Assembly: GCA_965247565.1 (NCBI GenBank)
Contig: CBDFHF010000003.1
Coordinates: 310,001 to 374,000 of the forward strand
DNA: 64,000 nucleotides
Direction of reading: 5' to 3'
Source: CBDFHF01 sp965247565
GTDB lineage: Bacteria > Pseudomonadota > Gammaproteobacteria > Methylococcales > Methylomonadaceae
The translations under genes were made by a program, and so were the position numbers. How positions within the stretch are numbered: position 1 is the first letter of the stretch; the number at the start of each line of letters is the position of its first letter. The notes below the pieces were generated by a model, which saw only the letters and a program-made list of their open reading frames with translations, searched no databases and was not told the origin of the DNA. Of the stretch, positions 25,804-35,078 are shown one piece after another.

Positions 25804-27273
25804 TTATCGATTGCGTTTAGCCTCCATCATCTCATCTATAAAAAACCTGAGCCTAGCATCTACAATAGCCGATAACTGCGGATTTAAACCTTTAGAAGTC
25901 TGCGCTAACTTGCATTGCTGAATGGCTTCCATAGTTTGTCCGGTCGCATAATAATAATCAGCCAAGTAACGATGAGATTCTGCCGGTTGATTCAGGTCGC
26001 TGTATACTTGAGCTAATAGCTGGGAATAATTAGGCTGCTGCTGGACTCTTGTCGTTAACGAAAATAACAACTTGCGAGCCTGTTCCGCTTTCCCTATTTT
26101 TAATAGTGAGGAGATGTATTCCAGCTTGATAGCCTCGTTACCAGGAAATTGCTCAGTTAAGTTTTTATAACGAATGAGTGCCTGGGTATAATCCCGTGAT
26201 TCCAAAGACGTACGAGCAAGCGCCGCCAAATACTGTGCCTGCTCAGGATACTCTTTTGCTAATTGCTGAAAAATTTCTTCTGCCTCTTTAAAGCGTTGCG
26301 TATGCAATAAAGTAAGTCCCAAGCCATACTGAGCCACGGTCCGTTGTACTGGCGTCCCTTGGGTTGTTCCGGTTTGAAAAAATTTAACTATGTCTGCACT
26401 GTCTTTACCGGTCAGCACACGCAACTTTGCTCTTGTCAATAAATAACCGAGCGAATCACCGAACTGTTTGTAGGGATAGGTATCGGCCCGCCCGCGCGTG
26501 TCAGAAATCCGGGAAACCGTCACTGGATGGGTCTGTAAAAACTCCGGAATATTACGCCCAGAATAACGACTAGATTGTTGCAAACGCTCGAAAAAAGTTG
26601 GCATACTGCGCGGATCGAATTGAGAACCCACCAGAGTCTGCATACCGACCCGATCAGCCTCTGCTTCGTTTTCGCGAGTAAAATCGATTTTAAATTGCAG
26701 ATTTCCCGCCATGACAGCGGCAATGGGCACCATACCACCCTGTCCAGATTGAGATCCTGCACTCATGGCCAGCGCAACCGCTGCCGCAGTTGCGATAAGA
26801 TTTGGAATAGTTCGCTGCTTATCCGCCTCATAAGCTCGGTATAGATGGCGTTGAGTCACATGAGCAATTTCATGCGCCATAACCGCCGCTAATTCGCTTT
26901 CCTCCTCGGTAGCCAAAATTAATCCCGCGTTAACGCCGATATACCCACCAGGGCCAGCAAACGCATTAATGTCTTTTTCCATTACCACAAAAAAATGAAA
27001 GGGATGGCCGGGATCATCACTATTCACTGAAAGGCGCTGTCCAATAGATTCAACATATTGCTGAATCTCTGCATCCTGATTAATGGGAACCTGCGTATGC
27101 ACACTTCTAAAGAACGCTTCACCCAATTGCAATTCCTCTGCCGGTGAGATTAGTCTTCCTGTGGAATCCCCCATATCGGGTAATTCGATTTTATTAATCG
27201 GTTCTGCTACAGCAATTACTGAGTCCAGAATAAGACTCAATGCAATAGCAATGGTGATGGGTTTTAATTTCAT
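25804..27273 (-). CDS. bepA: Beta-barrel assembly-enhancing protease BepA (M48 family)
   Basis: A 489-residue periplasmic zinc metalloprotease and chaperone that degrades or rescues misfolded LptD and other outer-membrane proteins. The signal peptide ends VIAVA. The M48 motif HEIAH lies near residues 132-136, with the third ligand Glu in ENEAEADRVGMQ. The C-terminal 200 residues are tetratricopeptide repeats (QRFKEAEEIFQQLAKEYPEQ and similar). Length and order match BepA (formerly YfgC). It stands alone on the minus strand. Confidence 0.92.
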   Translation of the reverse strand: MKLKPITIAIALSLILDSVIAVAEPINKIELPDMGDSTGRLISPAEELQLGEAFFRSVHTQVPINQDAEIQQYVESIGQRLSVNSDDPGHPFHFFVVMEKDINAFAGPGGYIGVNAGLILATEEESELAAVMAHEIAHVTQRHLYRAYEADKQRTIPNLIATAAAVALAMSAGSQSGQGGMVPIAAVMAGNLQFKIDFTRENEAEADRVGMQTLVGSQFDPRSMPTFFERLQQSSRYSGRNIPEFLQTHPVTVSRISDTRGRADTYPYKQFGDSLGYLLTRAKLRVLTGKDSADIVKFFQTGTTQGTPVQRTVAQYGLGLTLLHTQRFKEAEEIFQQLAKEYPEQAQYLAALARTSLESRDYTQALIRYKNLTEQFPGNEAIKLEYISSLLKIGKAEQARKLLFSLTTRVQQQPNYSQLLAQVYSDLNQPAESHRYLADYYYATGQTMEAIQQCKLAQTSKGLNPQLSAIVDARLRFFIDEMMEAKRNR

Positions 27274-27411
27274 AGCGTATCGGACTCAATAAATACAGCA
27301 AAGTTTCCTGCCGTAAACAACCAAAGTTTAAGCGTTACCAGCAAAAATTAAGTATAAAATAGCTGAACATAATTATAAGACACTCTTGCTACGCTCAACC
27401 TTGTCAGCCCC

Positions 27412-27801
27412 ATGAAATTTGCCATTCAAATTAACACCAGCCCCTATCAGTCAAATGCCGGTTACAGCGCATATCAATTTATTAATGCTGCATTGGTAAA
27501 AGGTCATGAAATTTTTAGAGTGTTTTTTTACCACGATGGTATTTACCATGCCTTTAAATTTGCCACTCCTCCCGATGATGAACTGCAATTTTCTGCGCAA
27601 TGGACTGCTCTGGCCCAGAAATATCAGCTGGATTTAGTAATATGTATTTCTGCAGCTCAACGGCGCGGGTTACTGTGCAATGACGAAGCACAACGGCAAG
27701 GCAAGCAAGATGATGATTTGGCACCAGGTTTTCGCATTTCCGGCCTCGGTCAGCTGGTTGAAGCCACCCTGATAGCCGATCGCTTTATCGTGTTTGGTTA
27801 A
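27412..27801 (+). CDS. tusD: Sulfurtransferase subunit TusD/DsrE
   Basis: A 129-residue cytoplasmic sulfur-relay protein. TusD takes persulfide sulfur from TusA and passes it to TusE for 2-thiouridine synthesis in tRNA; DsrE homologues act in sulfur oxidation. The catalytic Cys lies in VICISAAQRRGL (about residue 83), and a second Cys is in GLLCNDE. The next gene, tusC, starts on the last base of this stop region (ATG at 27801), so the genes are coupled. The window has no dsrAB, which favours the tRNA-thiolation role. Confidence 0.87.
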   Translation: MKFAIQINTSPYQSNAGYSAYQFINAALVKGHEIFRVFFYHDGIYHAFKFATPPDDELQFSAQWTALAQKYQLDLVICISAAQRRGLLCNDEAQRQGKQDDDLAPGFRISGLGQLVEATLIADRFIVFG

Positions 27802-28160
27802 TGACGAAAAACTACTTATTTGTGTTAAGAAAACCTGCGCATAGCGGCGCTTATGTTCAGGAGATGCTGGATATAATTTTAACCACCGCAGCATTCGACC
27901 AGAATGTGAGTATTTTGTTACTGGATGACAGTGTGTTTCAACTTAAAAACAATCAGAATCCCGAAATAAACGGCATGAAAGATACGGCCGCTATTTTTAA
28001 AGCTTTGGAAATCTATGATGTCAACGCTATCTATAGCGAAGTGGAATCTCTACAGGAACGCGGTTTAAAGCCCGTTGACTTATGTTTGCCTGTGCAAGCG
28101 CTGTACAGAAAGGATATTTCCAGCTTTACAAAACGCTTTGATGTGGTACTTTCTGGCTAA
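27801..28160 (+). CDS. tusC: Sulfurtransferase subunit TusC/DsrF
   Basis: A 119-residue DsrF-like partner of TusD. LFVLRKPAHSGAYVQEMLDI and LLLDDSVFQLKNNQ are typical of TusC. The usual third subunit TusB should follow at about 28160. At that point only ATG-ATG-CTC-AAT-ACA-CTG-GCT-TAA is found (MMLNTLA), which looks like a cut-short tusB opening. Thus the heterohexamer may lack its third chain, unless tusB lies elsewhere. Confidence 0.85.
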   Translation: MTKNYLFVLRKPAHSGAYVQEMLDIILTTAAFDQNVSILLLDDSVFQLKNNQNPEINGMKDTAAIFKALEIYDVNAIYSEVESLQERGLKPVDLCLPVQALYRKDISSFTKRFDVVLSG

Positions 28161-28316
28161 TGATGCTCAATACACTGGCTTAAGGCGCACAAGATCAGCT
28201 AATTCCCCTAAAAAATACAGCCACGAAGAACCTAGACTAATAGCTTACGCTAACATACGCAGGGCTATGTCTTACTTGGCTCTGGCCTTACCAATTTATT
28301 AGCCTTACTTATACTT

Positions 28317-28748
28317 ATGGAAAATTTTACCTTCTTTCCGTCACTAGCGGGTGGCATGCTAATCGGGATCAGCGTTTCTTTCTTATTACTATTTACCGGC
28401 CGCATCGCCGGTATTAGTGGAATGTTACAAGGCGCATTAAAAACACCAGAAAGTGGTCGTTTGTGGGGATTCGTGTTCCTAGTTGGGCTCGCTCTAGGTG
28501 CTTATGCTTTCCAACTTATTGCGCCAGATTTTAATACACCACGTCAACATTACCCACTTCCATTGCTTGCTAGCGGTGGTTTTTTGGTGGGCCTTGGTGC
28601 TGCAATGGCAAATGGCTGCATTAGTGGACATGGCATTTGTGGACTCGCTCGACTTTCATCCCGGTCGCTCACTGCCGTCAGCATTTTTATGGTATCCGGC
28701 ATGGTAACTGTCTATATTATTCGCCATGTTTTGGGATTAACAGTATGA
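28317..28748 (+). CDS. YeeE/YedE family sulfur transporter, N-terminal half protein
   Basis: A 143-residue inner-membrane protein with four helices. It resembles the first half of YeeE/YedE, the thiosulfate-type transporter family, which is split into two genes in many proteobacteria. The conserved GCISGHGICGLARLS segment near residues 103-117 contains the Cys thought to line the sulfur-transfer path. ATGA overlap with the next gene shows translational coupling. Together with tusD and tusC it forms a small sulfur-handling cluster. Confidence 0.85.
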   Translation: MENFTFFPSLAGGMLIGISVSFLLLFTGRIAGISGMLQGALKTPESGRLWGFVFLVGLALGAYAFQLIAPDFNTPRQHYPLPLLASGGFLVGLGAAMANGCISGHGICGLARLSSRSLTAVSIFMVSGMVTVYIIRHVLGLTV

Positions 28749-29167
28749 AGTATCATTTAGTCACTTTGCTTTTAGGCATACTGTTTGGCGTGGGCTTATC
28801 ACTTTCACACATGATTGATCCTGATAGAGTACTAGATTTTTTAGACATTACCGGCCGATGGGATCCGAGTCTGCTATTTGTGATGATGGGGGCGCTACCT
28901 CTGGCGATTGTAACTTTTAAATGGGTACTCAAACGTCCGAAGCCGATATGGGCAGAGCAATTTCAACTACCTAAAAAAACAGTTATCGATAGAACACTGA
29001 TTATAGGTGCGACTACTTTTGGAATTGGCTGGGGGATGAGCGGTTATTGTCCAGGACCTGCAGTTGCCAGCTTAGGCACTATGACCACTGAGGCATTCAT
29101 TATGATCGTCACTATTTATCTGGGTTTCTTTGCTTATACGCTGTTTGATAAAAGAAAAAACGCCTGA
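28745..29167 (+). CDS. YeeE/YedE family sulfur transporter, C-terminal half protein
   Basis: A 140-residue partner of the preceding gene (DUF6691-type). ATG 28745 (MKYHLVTLLLG) overlaps the upstream stop. IGWGMSGYCPGPAVASLGT near residues 95-115 is the mirror of the Cys-containing motif of the first half. Four helices are visible. The two half-proteins probably assemble into one channel for thiosulfate or a persulfide-linked sulfur species; the substrate is inferred from the family. Confidence 0.85.
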   Translation: MKYHLVTLLLGILFGVGLSLSHMIDPDRVLDFLDITGRWDPSLLFVMMGALPLAIVTFKWVLKRPKPIWAEQFQLPKKTVIDRTLIIGATTFGIGWGMSGYCPGPAVASLGTMTTEAFIMIVTIYLGFFAYTLFDKRKNA

Positions 29168-29371
29168 GGTATTTTAACAAGCGAATCTGCGGCAACTCAT
29201 CTGAATAATCTCGAAAGGTTAGATTATCCGCTTAATTTTGGGCTTACACGAACCGCTGGCAGATATGTCACTGTAACTGAAGCTGTATAACTAAAAACAG
29301 CCTAGAACCATTCAAACGCTGACGACGCCTACTGTGGGTATAACGCAACTTAGATTTAGAAAACTGCGGGC
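29168..29371. other. Intergenic stretch before rsmA terminator
   Basis: No gene. Convergent ends of the YeeE pair and of the pdxA-rsmA operon; nothing further seen. Confidence 0.35.
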
Positions 29372-29398
29372 AAAAAAAATGCGACTTGTTAGTCGCAT
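29372..29398 (-). terminator. Intrinsic terminator of the pdxA-rsmA operon
   Basis: On the minus strand ATGCGACT, loop AACA and AGTCGCAT are followed by T7. The stem lies at 29379-29398, about 110 bp past the rsmA stop. Confidence 0.75.
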
Positions 29399-29506
29399 TA
29401 AAAGAAGGATATAAAAACTCTAGCTTTCCGAAGAACTTGCATCTCAAGAGTTGCGAGTATATTAACGATAAATAATAGAGTTGGGAATGTGGCAAATTGT
29501 CGCAGT

Positions 29507-30292
29507 CTATGTTAATCGGTCTAAAAAGTTGCTTAACTTTGCAAAATCATTAATCGATATATTCTCCGCGCGCAGTTTTGGGTCTATGTTCAGACTCATC
29601 ATATCTTGCTCGGAAATAGTTTTTTTTAGTGAATTACGTAAAGTTTTTCGGCGTTGAGAAAAAGCTTGGGTCACAACCTGTTTAAAGTTGTTCATGTTAT
29701 CAACTTGAACTGGTGTCTGTTGATGCGGTACTAACCGAACGATAGCGGACATCACTTTAGGCGCAGGATCAAAGCTTTCAGGTGGCACATCAAATAAAAG
29801 CTCGGCGGAGCAGTAATACCTCATCATTACACTTAATCGACCGTATTTTTTACTGCCTGGCTGGGCACAAATTCTGTCGACAACTTCTTTTTGCAGCATG
29901 AAGTGCATATCTGAGATGATTGTAGCGTTATCAAGCAAATGAAACATTAATGGTGTTGAAATGTTGTAGGGCAGATTACCAATCACACGTAGTTTTTCAT
30001 TGCTTTCAACCAATTTAGAAAAATCAAACCGTAAGGCATCACCGCTATGAATTTGTAATTTTGGATGGTTTTTGAATTTCTCCTTCAGTATCAATACCAA
30101 ATCCCTATCTAATTCAACCACATCAAGACGTATTTTTTCGCTCAAAAGTGGCTCTGTTAAAGCACCCAAACCTGGACCTATCTCAACCCAGTGCTCATCA
30201 GGCTTGGCTGCAATGCTAGCAAGAATGTTATAAATAATGCCGTAGTCTTGAAGAAAATTCTGACCAAAACGCTTGCGGGCTGTATGTGTCAT
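29507..30292 (-). CDS. rsmA: 16S rRNA (adenine1518/1519-N6)-dimethyltransferase
   Basis: A 261-residue KsgA/RsmA enzyme that dimethylates two adjacent adenines in helix 45 of 16S rRNA. RKRFGQNFLQD at the N-terminus, the SAM-binding EIGPGLGALTEPLL near residues 38-51, and the catalytic NLPYNISTPL near 105-114 are all present. The length is normal. It starts 2 bp after the pdxA stop; pdxA-rsmA is a widely conserved pair. Confidence 0.95.
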   Translation of the reverse strand: MTHTARKRFGQNFLQDYGIIYNILASIAAKPDEHWVEIGPGLGALTEPLLSEKIRLDVVELDRDLVLILKEKFKNHPKLQIHSGDALRFDFSKLVESNEKLRVIGNLPYNISTPLMFHLLDNATIISDMHFMLQKEVVDRICAQPGSKKYGRLSVMMRYYCSAELLFDVPPESFDPAPKVMSAIVRLVPHQQTPVQVDNMNNFKQVVTQAFSQRRKTLRNSLKKTISEQDMMSLNIDPKLRAENISINDFAKLSNFLDRLT

Positions 30293-30294
30293 TT

Positions 30295-31293
30295 TTATAA
30301 CCGGTTGGCAATCATGATTAAAGCAGTTTCTAAGGCGTATTCCAGGCTACCGAGCTCTGCTTTGCCAGTACCCGCTAAATCCAAAGCGGTACCATGGTCT
30401 ACGGAGGTACGAATAATCGGCAGTCCCAACGTAATATTGACTGCTTGACCGAAGCCTTTGTATTTCAACACCGGCAAGCCTTGGTCATGGTACATCGCTA
30501 ACACAGCATCAGCATCATCCAAATATTTAGGCGTAAATAAGCTATCAGCAGGTAATGGTCCAATCAAATTACAGCCTTGTTTACGTAAGCTATCGAGGAC
30601 TGGCTCAATAATATCAATTTCTTCCCGCCCCAGATGGCCTGATTCACCTGCGTGTGGATTAAGTCCACAAACCAGAATTTTTGGAGTCATCAGATTAAAG
30701 CGCGAGCGTAAATCTTGATCTAATATGCGCACGACATTTCTTAAACGCGTATGTGTAATCGCCGAGCTGACTTCGGATAATGGCAAATGGGTGGTAACCA
30801 AAGCGACACGCAAACCAGACGTTGCCAGCATCATAACAGGTTGTCCACCGGTGATTTCAGAGATGTATTCGGTATGCCCGCTAAAAACATAACCCGCATC
30901 GTTGATAACACCTTTATGGACGGGACAAGTAACCATGGCATCAAACAGGCCGTCTAAGCAGCCTTTTGCTGCTTTAGTGATAGTTTTTAATACATATCGA
31001 CTGTTAGCGCGATTTAACTTGCCACACTCAACAACAGGTTCAGCAAGCTCTGTTGACAACACAGTTAAAAAACCCGCTTTTTGTGCTTGCGCGGCTAATG
31101 AACTGTCAAATTCATTTATTTGCAACGATAAACCTAATTGCTCTGCGCGTTGCATTAATAGTTGTGGATTGGCAATTACTGTCAGTTGACAGGGTAAATC
31201 TTGTTGGGCTAACTGAATGCAAAGATCAGGGCCTATACCTGCTGGTTCACCCGGTGTCAGTGCGATTCGTGGTAAAAAAGCAGTTTTAGCCAT
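30295..31293 (-). CDS. pdxA: 4-hydroxythreonine-4-phosphate dehydrogenase
   Basis: A 332-residue NAD-dependent enzyme of pyridoxal phosphate synthesis (DXP-dependent route). TPGEPAGIGPDL at the start and the metal-ligand histidines in SGHTEY (about 140), GLNPHAGE (about 212) and MYHDQG (about 268) are seen, as is RTSVDHGTALDLAG near the C-terminus. Cotranscribed with rsmA, as is common in gammaproteobacteria. In many genomes surA lies upstream; it does not here. Confidence 0.94.
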   Translation of the reverse strand: MAKTAFLPRIALTPGEPAGIGPDLCIQLAQQDLPCQLTVIANPQLLMQRAEQLGLSLQINEFDSSLAAQAQKAGFLTVLSTELAEPVVECGKLNRANSRYVLKTITKAAKGCLDGLFDAMVTCPVHKGVINDAGYVFSGHTEYISEITGGQPVMMLATSGLRVALVTTHLPLSEVSSAITHTRLRNVVRILDQDLRSRFNLMTPKILVCGLNPHAGESGHLGREEIDIIEPVLDSLRKQGCNLIGPLPADSLFTPKYLDDADAVLAMYHDQGLPVLKYKGFGQAVNITLGLPIIRTSVDHGTALDLAGTGKAELGSLEYALETALIMIANRL

Positions 31294-31420
31294 GCAATCA
31301 AATATAAAATTGATGATTTTACAACATTACTGCAAAGAAATTTTTAAAATGCAGCAGCGAATGATTAGCTCTATCTAACCCGGCGCTAATTTTAAAATGG
31401 CAAACGAAAACAAAACACGA

Positions 31421-31455
31421 AAAAAAACCCTGATTGAAGCATCAATCAGGGTTTT
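31421..31455 (-). terminator. Intrinsic terminator of xoxF
   Basis: AAAAACCCTGATTGA (31423-31437) and TCAATCAGGGTTTTT (31442-31455) flank a short loop. T tracts on both sides make it a bidirectional terminator 28 bp past the xoxF stop. Confidence 0.88.
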
Positions 31456-31482
31456 TAGATTCAATCCAAAAAATCAGATCAA

Positions 31483-33336
31483 TTAATTAGGTAAAGCAAA
31501 TACTGTTAGAGTACCACCTAATTTGGTAAAAGAACTCAAGCTTCTGTAAGCGCCTACAGCTCCCAAACCTTCTGAACCGGACTTGTCTGTGCCGTCATCT
31601 AAGCCAGCCGCAATACCAATACCTGCCCAGCCGCCGATGCCTGAAAGAACACCAACATATTGTTTGCCGTTATAACTCCAAGTATTAACATTGCCGATAA
31701 TGCCAGAAGGAGTTTTGAACTTATACAACTCTTTGCCTGTTTTAGCATCAACTGCTTTCAGGTAGCCTTCCAGTGTACCGTAGAATACTACACCACCGGC
31801 TGTGGCAACGGATCCTGACCAAACAGAGAATTGTTCTTTGTTGGACCAAACGATTTTACCTGTTTTGGCATCCCAAGCAGTGAACTGACCCAAGTTGGTG
31901 GTGTCGTCGGGTTTACCGGTTAATACGTCAGCGCCAGCTGGCATCATAGATAGTGTTGCACCTACATACGGTTGGCCAGCTGTGTATGAAACTTCAAACG
32001 GTTCGTAGTCCATACATAAGTGGTTACCAGAGATATAGAACAAACCAGTTTGTGGAGAGTAAGAAACAGGCTGTTGGTTTTTAGATCCTAACGCAGCAGG
32101 GCAAATGCCTTTTGAGTTAACGTCTTCACCATTTTGCTCTGTTGAGTACTTAGATACGACTTGTGGACGACCGGTTTTCATGTCAACGTGGCTAGCCCAG
32201 TTAACTGATTTGTCGAATTTTTCAGCAACCAACAATTCACCTGTTTCACGATCTAACGTATAGCCAAAGCCGTTACGGTCGAAATGCACGATGGTTTTGT
32301 GCATTTTGCCTTTGACTTCTTGGTCAACTAAAACAGTTTCATTAATACCATCAAAGTCCCATTCGTCATGTGGAGTCATTTGGTAAACCCATTTAACTTC
32401 ACCGGTGTCTGCATCGCGAGCCCATAAAGACATAGACCATTTGTTGTCGCCCGGACGTTGTACTGGGTTCCAAGTAGAGGGGTTGCCTGATCCGTAATAA
32501 ACTAGGTTTAATTTAGGATCGTAGCTGTACCAACCCCAAGTAGTACCGCCACCAATTTTCCACTGATCACCTTCCCAAGTGCTGGTGCTCGAATCTTTAC
32601 CAACTTTTTCAATGCTGCCGTCTTTCCAGGTTGTCGTTTTGCTGGCATTGATCAAAGTATCTTTATCAGGACCGATACTATAGCCTTTCCAGGCTAACTC
32701 ACCGGTGTTGATGTCATAAGCAGCCAAGAAGCCGCGCACACCAAATTCGCCACCAGAGATACCGGTTAAAACCTTATCTTTAACGACTAAAGGCGCATTG
32801 GTGTTGGTCATACCCAATTTTGGGTCGCCGTTCTGGACGCTCCAAACGCGTTTACCGGTTTTAGCGTCTAAAGCAGTTAACACTGTATCAGATTGCTGTA
32901 AGAAAATTTTGCCGTCGCCGTAAGCCAAACCACGATTTACAGTGTCGCAACACATCACAGGAATAGTGACATCAGCATCTTGAGTTGGAGTGAATTCCCA
33001 GATAACCGATTGCGTTTTTTGATCTATCGCAAATACAGTGTTAGGGAACGGAGTGTGAATGTAAAGTACATCGTTCACGACCAGTGGACCACCTTCATGA
33101 CCACGTAGAACACCTGTTGAAAAAGACCAGGCTGGTTGAAGGTTTTTTACATTGCTTGCAGTAATCTGATCAAGGTCACTGTAACGAGTGCCAGCATAAT
33201 TACCGCCCCATGTAGCCCAGTTGGCCGAGTTTTGGGTTAATTTTTCAACTTCGCTGTTAGCAGATGAAATTCCAGGCGCGGCTAATAATGCAGCCACACT
33301 TGAAGCAAGCAGCCAGCTTTTTAAAGGCTTCTTCAT
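31483..33336 (-). CDS. xoxF: Lanthanide-dependent PQQ methanol dehydrogenase XoxF
   Basis: A 617-residue periplasmic quinoprotein that oxidises methanol (to formaldehyde or formate) with a PQQ-lanthanide centre and passes electrons to a c-type cytochrome. The signal peptide ends GISSA. The vicinal disulfide CC lies near residues 128-129 and the WxxG propeller repeats continue throughout. The decisive motif PHDEWDFDGIN near residues 321-331 has the catalytic Asp and, two residues on, a second Asp. That second Asp coordinates the lanthanide and is Ala in calcium-type MxaF. AGGAGA precedes the ATG. The usual xoxG (cytochrome) and xoxJ genes are not adjacent. It has its own terminator, so it is transcribed alone. 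Confidence 0.95.
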   Translation of the reverse strand: MKKPLKSWLLASSVAALLAAPGISSANSEVEKLTQNSANWATWGGNYAGTRYSDLDQITASNVKNLQPAWSFSTGVLRGHEGGPLVVNDVLYIHTPFPNTVFAIDQKTQSVIWEFTPTQDADVTIPVMCCDTVNRGLAYGDGKIFLQQSDTVLTALDAKTGKRVWSVQNGDPKLGMTNTNAPLVVKDKVLTGISGGEFGVRGFLAAYDINTGELAWKGYSIGPDKDTLINASKTTTWKDGSIEKVGKDSSTSTWEGDQWKIGGGTTWGWYSYDPKLNLVYYGSGNPSTWNPVQRPGDNKWSMSLWARDADTGEVKWVYQMTPHDEWDFDGINETVLVDQEVKGKMHKTIVHFDRNGFGYTLDRETGELLVAEKFDKSVNWASHVDMKTGRPQVVSKYSTEQNGEDVNSKGICPAALGSKNQQPVSYSPQTGLFYISGNHLCMDYEPFEVSYTAGQPYVGATLSMMPAGADVLTGKPDDTTNLGQFTAWDAKTGKIVWSNKEQFSVWSGSVATAGGVVFYGTLEGYLKAVDAKTGKELYKFKTPSGIIGNVNTWSYNGKQYVGVLSGIGGWAGIGIAAGLDDGTDKSGSEGLGAVGAYRSLSSFTKLGGTLTVFALPN

Positions 33337-33777
33337 ATATTTTTCTCCTGATACCCTGTTGAACGACAGAATATTTGTTATGTTTTTAAGACTAATATTA
33401 GTTTTTGGTATGAATTTTTAATCCCTAGCTACGGGAAATTTTCACTCCAAGCTCCTAGATTTAACGATTTTTATCAAAAAGTCAAATTTTATAGGCGTCT
33501 ATCTTAAGCGAATGCCTGTAAGAATTTGATTATGAACAAAGTAGTTTCTGATAAGCCTTAATTAGCTTGTTTGTTAGCAATGTGTTAACCAGAGTGGTTT
33601 TATCTAATGTCATCTTTCGACCAATCATGTCTTAACTTTAACAATAAACTTACTTTGTTTTGAAGGCCGCTAAAAATTAAAGATGATTAAGATTTTGTGA
33701 CAAGAAACCAAACTTATTACTTTTAATTCAACAAAAAGCAGACTAAAGTTGGCAAAATTGTTGGATTTATTTGCTTG
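33337..33777. other. Upstream region of xoxF
   Basis: About 440 AT-rich bases between corC (ending 33778) and xoxF. It should hold the xoxF promoter and its lanthanide-response control, but I cannot point to a specific operator. No gene found. Confidence 0.4.
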
Positions 33778-34620
33778 CTAGTCGATTTTTTTTAGCTTAA
33801 TTAAGTAAACACGGCGATCATCCGCCCTAACTATTTCAAATCGTAAATTATCCACCTCTAAGCTTTCGCCCCTCTTGGGCATGTGTTCCAGCTGACTGAC
33901 AATAAATCCGCCTACGCTGTCGTATTCATCGGTAGCCAAATTTGTGGAGAAATACTCATCAAACTCATCCATCGGCATCAATGCCTTAATCATAAACTCA
34001 TGTTCATTTCGCTGAAAAACATAGCCCTCATCTTCATGGTCGTCATGTTCGTCTTCTATCTCACCAACAATTTGCTCTAGTATGTCTTCAATGGTGACTA
34101 GGCCAGCCGCCTGTCCGTATTCATCGACAACTATTGCCATGTGATTGCGGTTGGTACGCAATTCCTTAAGCAACACATTTAAGCGCTTACTTTCCGGAAC
34201 CACACAGGTAGGTCGCATTACTTCATGCACCTTTAAAAGCTTGTTTTCGAAAGCTTTAGCCAATAAATCTTTAGCCAGCAAAATACCGATCACTTTACTT
34301 CTGTCCCCTTCAATAACCGGAAACCGAGAATGGCCAAACTCTATGACTAAAGGCAGAATTGTTTCTAATTCTGCATCATGCGGGATCACAACCATTTGGA
34401 TACGGGGGATCATAATATCTCTAACCCGCATTTGGGAAACTTGTATAGCTCCCTCAATCATGGATAATGCATATGTATCCAGTAACCGCTTTTCGCGGGC
34501 TTCCCTTAAAATTTCTAAAAGATCATCTAAATCTTGCGGCTCCCCAGTCAACAAGTGGCTAATTTTATCTACCCAGCTTTTCTGAGGTGCCTGCTTACTC
34601 GGAGGATAGTCTTCAGTCAT
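33778..34620 (-). CDS. ybeX: CorC/YbeX CBS-domain protein (Mg2+/Co2+ efflux-associated)
   Basis: A 280-residue cytoplasmic protein. Two CBS domains lie at about residues 65-185 (RDIMIPRIQM; HEVMRPTCVVPESKRLN) and a CorC_HlyC domain follows from about 200 (DSVGGFIVSQLEHMPKRGE). It has no transmembrane segment. In gammaproteobacteria YbeX is tied to ribosome maturation and to magnesium homeostasis. It is the last gene of the miaB-ybeZ-ybeY-ybeX operon; its start adjoins the ybeY stop (ATG at 34620 shares a base). Confidence 0.92.
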   Translation of the reverse strand: MTEDYPPSKQAPQKSWVDKISHLLTGEPQDLDDLLEILREAREKRLLDTYALSMIEGAIQVSQMRVRDIMIPRIQMVVIPHDAELETILPLVIEFGHSRFPVIEGDRSKVIGILLAKDLLAKAFENKLLKVHEVMRPTCVVPESKRLNVLLKELRTNRNHMAIVVDEYGQAAGLVTIEDILEQIVGEIEDEHDDHEDEGYVFQRNEHEFMIKALMPMDEFDEYFSTNLATDEYDSVGGFIVSQLEHMPKRGESLEVDNLRFEIVRADDRRVYLIKLKKID

Positions 34621-35078
34621 TATTGATTTACCTCTACATAAGGATTATCTATCTGCAATTGATTAAGAATGGCTATTTCTTTGTCTTCCATAATACCAGC
34701 CTCATCGTCTTCGATGTGATCATAACCTAGTAAATGCAATACACCATGCACAATAATATGCGCCCAATGATCCAAAACTCTTTTATGCTGCTGGTGCGCC
34801 TCTTTTTCTATTACCGGAGCGCAGATCACCAGATCACCCAATAGATCCAAATCAAACCCTTCTGGCAAATCTGCCGGAAAACTCAAGATATTGGTAGGGC
34901 CCACTTTATGTCGGTAACGCTCATTCAATTCTGCACTTTCTTGTTCGTCAACTATTCGAATAACAATTTCTGTATCTTTAGAGAAATCAGCTAAAGCGGC
35001 ATCCACCCAACACTGCAATTGCTCAGGTGGAGGCTGGTTTTCAGAGGTAAAAACTGCCTGTATATCCAGATAATTCAT
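34620..35078 (-). CDS. ybeY: Endoribonuclease YbeY (rRNA maturation)
   Basis: A 152-residue zinc-dependent single-strand RNase acting in 16S rRNA 3'-end maturation and ribosome quality control. The zinc motif HGVLHLLGYDH (H-x3-H-x5-H) is near residues 114-124, and NILSFPADLPEG is also conserved. It sits between ybeZ and ybeX, overlapping or touching each, as in E. coli. Confidence 0.95.
   Translation of the reverse strand: MNYLDIQAVFTSENQPPPEQLQCWVDAALADFSKDTEIVIRIVDEQESAELNERYRHKVGPTNILSFPADLPEGFDLDLLGDLVICAPVIEKEAHQQHKRVLDHWAHIIVHGVLHLLGYDHIEDDEAGIMEDKEIAILNQLQIDNPYVEVNQ

Noticed and set aside
28161..28302. Frame after tusC as a complete tusB
   Set aside because: Only seven codons precede a stop, and the remaining sequence shows no TusB-like residues.
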